Made by a program: the position numbers and the translations under genes. Below are positions 60,101 through 64,000 of a stretch of DNA of 64,000 nt, one piece after another. Numbering within the stretch: the stretch's first letter is position 1; every line of letters starts with the position of its first letter. The DNA is from Megamerina dolium (lineage: Eukaryota; Arthropoda; Insecta; Diptera; Megamerinidae): NCBI GenBank assembly GCA_963854835.1, contig OY978528.1:7534242-7598241 (forward strand), read 5' to 3'. The notes beneath the pieces are model-generated. The model was not told the origin of the DNA. It saw nothing but the letters and a program-made list of their open reading frames with translations, and made no database searches.

Positions 60101-60325
60101 TTTTTTCGTTTGCGGGGGTCATCAACAAAAACGGTAGTCCTTCTCCGAGGCATATTTGTTTTTTTCATTGGGGGGGTTTTTTATGTGGCGGGTCCCAAAC
60201 CCAACGCACAACCTCTAACCGAGGAGATTTTCGCCACTCACTTCAGCCGCCTCCCAGCGGGTGCCAGGAAGACGTTGCCCGGTGGTCGCCACATGGAGGG
60301 CCCCCATTAATAATAATGAAAGAAA
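57141..60325 (-). mobile_element. RTE-clade LINE, apparently complete
   Basis: A 3185-bp insertion on the minus strand. The 3' end (at left) is a (TAAG)n tail, as RTE elements end in short tandem repeats rather than poly(A). The 5' leader is about 157 bp and the single long frame occupies nearly all the rest. Identical 14-bp flanks and the uninterrupted frame indicate very recent insertion. Confidence 0.95.
57190..60168 (-). CDS. RTE endonuclease/reverse transcriptase, 992 codons, intact
   Basis: The N-terminal apurinic-type (EEP) endonuclease shows its catalytic signatures: ICTWNVRSL (about 29-37), LQEMRWTG with Glu62, GDFNARVG with Asp167/Asn169 and SDH at 261-263. The reverse transcriptase begins with NNKAAGADGLPAELFK, then HKKGDPTICANYRGISLLS, QCGFRPGKSTIDQIF, VDYKAAFDS, GFRQGDSLSC and the polymerase site LAYADDIDIIG (YADD 734-737). 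The C-terminal end has LTYGAEAWT and RLRWLGHVERM, typical of RTE relatives. It nicks DNA and reverse-transcribes its own RNA at the nick. Length and the absence of stops fit a functional protein. An earlier start is not needed; the ATG at 60168 precedes the conserved domain by 28 codons. No separate first ORF is seen. Confidence 0.95.
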   Translation of the reverse strand: MKKTNMPRRRTTVFVDDPRKRKKDHDLRICTWNVRSLYREGASIQLVDVLEKYRADITALQEMRWTGQGCSKRASCDIYYSCHAERHELGCGFLVSKRLRHLVSQFTPVNERLATIRIKAKFFNISLICAHAPTDEKDNVTKESFFQRLEEAYDRCPRHDIKIVLGDFNARVGKEGTFGPTVGKFSLHQNTSDNGIRLIDFAAARNMVIGGTRFQQLDIHKATWLSPDHRTRNQIDHVVIDGRHASSVMDVKSIRGANIDSDHYLVAAKVRTRLCVANNKRSPTQRKLDVSKLQSPETADAFSTRLSDLLMQNTPPLDDTCARWTHISHSMTTAAEEVIGYYRPLRNEWYDQECRDATAEKDAAYRKTLRAGVTRAVKERYREKRSAERRLFRRKKRELERRECEEIEMCTDKNETRKFFEKIKRLSGGLNPGASSCRDGNGNLVTDVQSVLSLWREHFSTLLNGDATNNSASGGECPITPITDDGVDVPPPDYDEVETAILRLKNNKAAGADGLPAELFKTGGDELLTRMHQLISRIWSDESMPDDWRLSVLCPVHKKGDPTICANYRGISLLSIAYKVLSSVLCERLKPMLSNLIGPYQCGFRPGKSTIDQIFTLRQILEKTQEEQIDTHHLFVDYKAAFDSPVRDYLYATMSEFGIPAKLIRLCRMTLHNSRCAVKIGKDLSAPFNTERGFRQGDSLSCDFFNLIMEKIIRAADLRHNGTIFNKSVMLLAYADDIDIIGMNTRAVSAAFSELERESRRMGLTVNEGKTKYLVSTNKESRRLGQHVTVDNYAFEVVRYFVYLGTSINSSNDVGLEIMRRITLANRCYFGLSKQLRSRALSRRTKTTLYKSLIMPVLTYGAEAWTISTSDERILGVFERKVLRKIFGPICVGGEYRIRYNHELYELYADIDIVKRIKIQRLRWLGHVERMEEHAPAKKVLYSEPAGGRRKRGRPNLRWKDQVLENLTALGISNWRQLAKNRDGWRSMLFSA

Positions 60326-60339
60326 GGATCTACACCTAC
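60326..60339. repeat. Target-site duplication, right copy
   Basis: GGATCTACACCTAC, identical to 57127-57140; marks the 5' boundary of the RTE. Confidence 0.93.
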
Positions 60340-61365
60340 ATCCATATAAAATCCAGCTCACACAACAACTGAAGCCAGCTGACCATTCACAACGTCGTAG
60401 ATACGTCGAATGGGTGCTTGAACAACAGGCGATGGACGGCGATTTTTCGAACAAAATTTTCTTCAGCGACGAAGCACATTTCTCACTCGGTGAGTGTGTT
60501 AACAAACAAAATTGTCGTATTTGGGGTTCTGAGAATCCTCAAGTAATTGAAGAGAGGCCACTACATCCACAAAAAGTCACTGCTTGGTGCGCTCTTTGGT
60601 CCGAAGGTGTGATTGGACCTTACTTCTTCGAAAACGACGATGAAACGACTGTCACCGTCAATTCGGAGCATTATGGTCATATGATAACCGACTTTTTTTT
60701 GCCTGCTATTGAAGAATACGACTTAGAGAATATGTGGTTTCAACAAGACGGTGCCACATGCCACACAACTCGAGCGAATATGACTTTATTGCAAGAGAAA
60801 TTTTCTGGCCGCGTAATTTCTCGTCGTGGCGATATCAAGTGGCCACCAAGATCATGCGATTTAACACCGCTTGACTTTTTTTTTGTGGGGCTACGCGAAA
60901 CACCGTGTTTATGCAGATAAACCTTTAACTCTTGAGCACCTAAAAACCAACATTCGTCACGTTATGGCTGAGATACCGCCCAATATGTGTCAAAAAGTGG
61001 TCGAAAATTACTTCAAAAGAATCGATGCTTGCAACAATTCGCGTGGTGGTCATTTAAATGATGTAGTATTTCACACATAATGTCAACGTTCAAACTTTAT
61101 AATAAAAAAGAAATATCATAATAAAAAATATGTTATATGTGTTTTATTTACATTTACTTTTGAAACCGCAAAATGGATAACCCTTTACAGTCCCCTAAAT
61201 GATATATTTACGTTACTTTTTGGTCACATTAATAAAGCACATTTCATGGTACTTGCACATCTGCATGTGTATCGCGTATAGGCATGGAATTGAGCAATAA
61301 TTTCTATTATTGTTATTATCGCTATATTCTTGTTGTTTTTTTTTTTTCTTTTCTTTCTTACTTAA

Positions 61366-61536
61366 CCCTAATGGGGTCTATTAATGTTTTCGTGGATATC
61401 GATAAATTTTAAATTTTAATTTGTTAATTAGCAAATTGGGGCATAACCTAGGTTTCGTGCTTCGATAATAATAAGTTTACCATTTTAATGTAAAATTTAT
61501 CGATAGCCACGAAAACAATAATAGACTCTATTAGGG
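61366..61536. mobile_element. piggyBac-like MITE, 171 bp
   Basis: The ends CCCTAATGGGGTCTATTA and, as complement at right, CCCTAATAGAGTCTATTA are part of ~50-bp terminal inverted repeats (continuing GTTTTCGTGG and TATCGATAAATTTTA). They are flanked by TTAA on both sides (61362-61365, 61537-61540), the piggyBac target. The symmetry goes on outside TTAA (CTTAC / GTAAG), so the true boundary could lie at about 61354-61548. No coding capacity. Confidence 0.75.
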
Positions 61537-61548
61537 TTAAGTAAGAAA

Positions 61549-62410
61549 TTTTGAGATTTTTTGATACCTCGAATCGGTAGCTGGAGATGATTATATTGGG
61601 AGAATATAATGGAAATTCGGCGAGCTTGAAATTAAATAATTTTCGTTTTCATAAACGACAAATAGGACGACAAATAGGACGACAAAAATCCTAGCTAGAC
61701 ATTTTTCATCGATATGCAATATCGAGATTCGAAAAACTAACTGTCGCGAAAACAATAATATGCCTGAATTTCTCTATTGTGTAATTGTGGTTTATGATAT
61801 ACCTTCGGAACATTTGCAATATATACAATATGTACAATATATGTATGTAGTTGACGGACTTTGAAGTAAAGTGGAGAAGAAGAAAAGACAACGAGAAAAA
61901 TTATTTTTATTATTTATTATTTATGAGTGCGCGTGGATGAATGTATTGTAGTGCTCGTAGTTGTTGTTATTGTTATACTCATATATATATTGTGTAATAA
62001 ACCATTTAACATACAAATTTCTATTTATTTATTTGTGACGGAGCTCCATACTGACGACTACTTTTGTCGAAGGCTAGTTGTCGCGATCTTATATTTAAAA
62101 AAAAAGTGCATATTATTGTATCGTATGTATGTCAGTATGTATGAGTTGTTGTTTCTATTGCATTACTCGTAATGGTTATTTGTTTGGGTCGCTGACCCAG
62201 AAATGTCAACAGGGAAGTATAAAATGTGTATATTTTTTAAGTGATTTTAATTTATTTATTACAATTTTTTAGTAGCATCTAATTCATCGTGTTATTATTA
62301 TTGTTGTTTATAAATTTTAATTTCACTTAGCATACATATTAATGCATATGTACATGTGAATATTCCTATACATTAGCACATGAATAGAATAATGGACTTA
62401 AATCACCAAC
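61549..62410. other. AT-rich spacer
   Basis: No supported gene. GTTATTGTT-type repeats near 61950-61975. Nothing else recognised. Confidence 0.45.
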
Positions 62411-62414
62411 GATT

Positions 62415-63340
62415 TTTTTTCGGCAAAAGAGCATTTTATTTCTCAAAATAGCCTCCTTTTAGCTCCTCACATTCAATCGAACGTTTTTCCAAATTTTTAT
62501 TCCTTCCTAATAAGAGGTTTTCTCATTCGACCCAATTATTAATCTGGAGAATATGCTGACATTGCTACTGCGGACTAGTACGCCGGTGCGTTGTCATAGG
62601 GGAAAAGCGATTTCTTTGCCAAATGTGGTCATTTTTATTTCAAATCGGTATCGAATTTATCCAAAAACTCTGCATAATATGTCGCGGTCTTCCATGTGGA
62701 TGAAGATTGCGCGCTTTCCAAAAAAAAAAAAAGATTGCCATGATCTTGTTGGCTGACAGAAACACGTTTGGCCTTCTTCGGCTTTGATTCACCACGAAAA
62801 GTCCACTGTCACAAGTGTTCCTTGCTTTCTGATATGTTGTGGTGAAGCCACGATTACGAAGACGCTCAAAAATTCGTCCAGAATACGATTGATCATCGCT
62901 AAACATTCCTTTGAAATGGTTTCACAATTGCGTTTGTTGTAATTTTTGAGTAAATGGGTCATATATCTTGCGACTAGCTACATAAAAAGTGATGTACCCA
63001 CTCAATTGAGATGCCTATAGCTTCAGCCACCTTAAGCACTTTCATTCCATCCCTGATTGTCCAATATCATTTCATCATTTTTTTAGACGATTTCTGTAAT
63101 ACCGACCTCTTTTGGGAGACTTGAACGTTCGGCATCACTTGTGCTTCTACGACTACTACGGAATTCAGAAAATTCAGAATTCTTATCTATTGAATTTGGT
63201 AGTGTAGAGTCTCCATGGTAATTTTCAAGACTTTCGATCTTTCGATGATGATGTTTTACGCAAAAAACGAATGCTTGATGATCAAAGAAATTTTTTTTTT
63301 CTTTTTCGTGGAAATTTGACGGTGATTTAATAATAGATGT
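62415..63340 (-). pseudogene. Decayed mariner (DD34D)
   Basis: On the minus strand, N to C (right to left), read in several frames: AERSRLPKEVGITEIV (about 63110), MILDNQ, KECLAM, DEFLSVFVIVA, then NVFLSANKIMAIFFFFWKA, PHLAKKSLFPYDNAPAY (second Asp region, about 62585-62630), AYSPD, and the C terminus CEELKGGYFEK and stop (about 62440). Much of the segment between the last two catalytic positions is deleted. Terminal repeats not found. It belongs to the same broad branch as the 4623 copy. Confidence 0.8.
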
Positions 63341-63475
63341 TCACTTGTTTTTTCGGTCACTTTATGTAGGAATTCCCTTAAGAGGAAATTTAGAAGTAAG
63401 TATGTTCCGAGGAAATGTCAAGGAGAAAAACTAGATAGATATGTGCATATGAAAACTATTATGTCCAATGGCATC

Positions 63476-63640
63476 TCACTTACTTAAATATTTATCTGGT
63501 CATTGTAATCGATTTTTATCGATTTTGAATGAATCCCAAATGCTTCGCCAATCGTCTCTATACTTTGCTCGTTGACGATAATTAGAAAGAAATTCCAAGC
63601 TCTGTCACATTCTCCTACGTTATAATTTAATCAAGTCAAT
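63476..63640 (-). repeat. Old RTE LINE fragment (3' end)
   Basis: CTTACTTAAATATTTATCTGGTCAT, AAATGCTTCGCCAATCGTCT, TTGACGATAATTAGAAAG, AAATTCCAAGCTCTGTCACATTCTCC follow 57145-57280 of the intact RTE in order, with many substitutions and an extra ATCGATTTT repeat. Confidence 0.7.
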
Positions 63641-64000
63641 TGCTTACTTATAGCCTAGACAGACGTCAGCCTAATTCCGGATTACCGGCGCACTTAATAC
63701 GAATAAAATATTAACCTGACAGATGGCAGTATTGTGGATTAACTAAACGGCTGATTGCTGTTTTATTAGGTCTGCTCACTTACATTACTATCACTATCAA
63801 TTTCTGTCATATGTCACCCTCGATATGAGAAAATCTACAAGAAGTACGTGAACTGAAAACTATCAGAAACTTGTAAATTGACATTCATCGTTCGTAATTG
63901 ACAGCTGGATTTATTTGTTCGCCAACGCTTTTCATGTTTAAAACTGTTAACAATTGTTGAAAGTTTTTTATACGCGAACACACCTAATATTTTGTAAAAT
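63641..64000. other. Spacer, nothing recognised
   Basis: No gene, repeat or element could be supported up to the end of the window. Confidence 0.4.

Larger units (their letters stand above)
56798..61080 (+). pseudogene. Rosa-type mariner transposase, interrupted by RTE and one frameshift
   Basis: The start MDRLTIAQRIKIVKTYCKNG opens a helix-turn-helix region that reads to WRILHLDLHL at the insertion (57127-57140) and resumes at 60340 with PYKIQLTQQLKP. The catalytic core follows: FFSDEAHFS (first Asp), MWFQQDGATCHT (second) and SCDLTPLDFF (third), with 41 residues between the last two. A run of nine T (60876-60884) has one T more than the frame needs. The C terminus continues in the other frame (60871-61080), ending GGHLNDVVFHT. 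Apart from the insert and this one base, all catalytic residues are intact. Confidence 0.93.
56699..61185 (+). mobile_element. Rosa-type (DD41D) mariner split by an RTE LINE
   Basis: The termini are AAGGGTTATCCATTTCGCGG and, as complement at right, AAGGGTTATCCATTTTGCGG. They continue GTTTCAAAAGTA on both sides and are flanked by TA (56697-56698, 61186-61187). Without the RTE insert and one duplicated target the element is 1288 bp, the normal length. The near-perfect terminal repeats (about 1 mismatch in 32) show a recent insertion. Confidence 0.95.

Overview
The window reads as nuclear DNA of a higher fly (Diptera, Brachycera). It is very AT-rich, full of CAA/TTG-type microsatellites, and has short GT-AG introns. 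It carries an insect storage-protein (hexamerin) gene, a secreted fly-type serine protease and a dense load of insect transposons. DD41D 'rosa'-type mariners, first known from a tephritid, make a tephritid fruit fly plausible, but nothing here proves it.

Only three host genes can be supported. (1) A four-exon secreted chymotrypsin-like protease at 6125-7196 (+), with a TATA box and initiator. (2) A three-exon divergent hexamerin at 12618-14977 (+). (3) A three-exon WD40-repeat protein resembling AAMP at 53063-54422 (-). They share no obvious pathway; the first two are secreted and the third is intracellular.

The rest is mobile DNA and AT-rich spacer. I count nine mariner copies or remnants of several lineages, among them a rosa-type element (56699-61185) split by an RTE-clade LINE whose 992-codon endonuclease/reverse transcriptase frame is uninterrupted and which is flanked by a 14-bp target duplication. 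Four older RTE fragments lie at 22.5, 24.8, 34.5 and 63.5 kb. Other LINE debris represents Jockey, RNase-H-bearing I/LOA, R4-like (RLE endonuclease) and R1/Jockey-like 3' ends. A tRNA-derived SINE family with a T-rich 3' end has about nine copies or fragments; the best is 44938-45299 with a perfect 15-bp duplication.

Structures not explained by standard genes include: a Foldback-like element made of 30-bp tandem units in two opposed arms (21.78-22.31 kb); a dimeric ~298-bp array inside a 1.55-kb repeat (46.5-48.0 kb); ~160-bp tandem repeats (36.04-36.56 kb); a piggyBac-like MITE (61.37-61.54 kb); perfect palindromes 5' of the WD40 gene; and several non-coding blocks with strong local excess of GATC words (10.9-11.5, 21.0-21.8, 26.8-27.5, 37.7-38.3, 38.9-39.7 kb).
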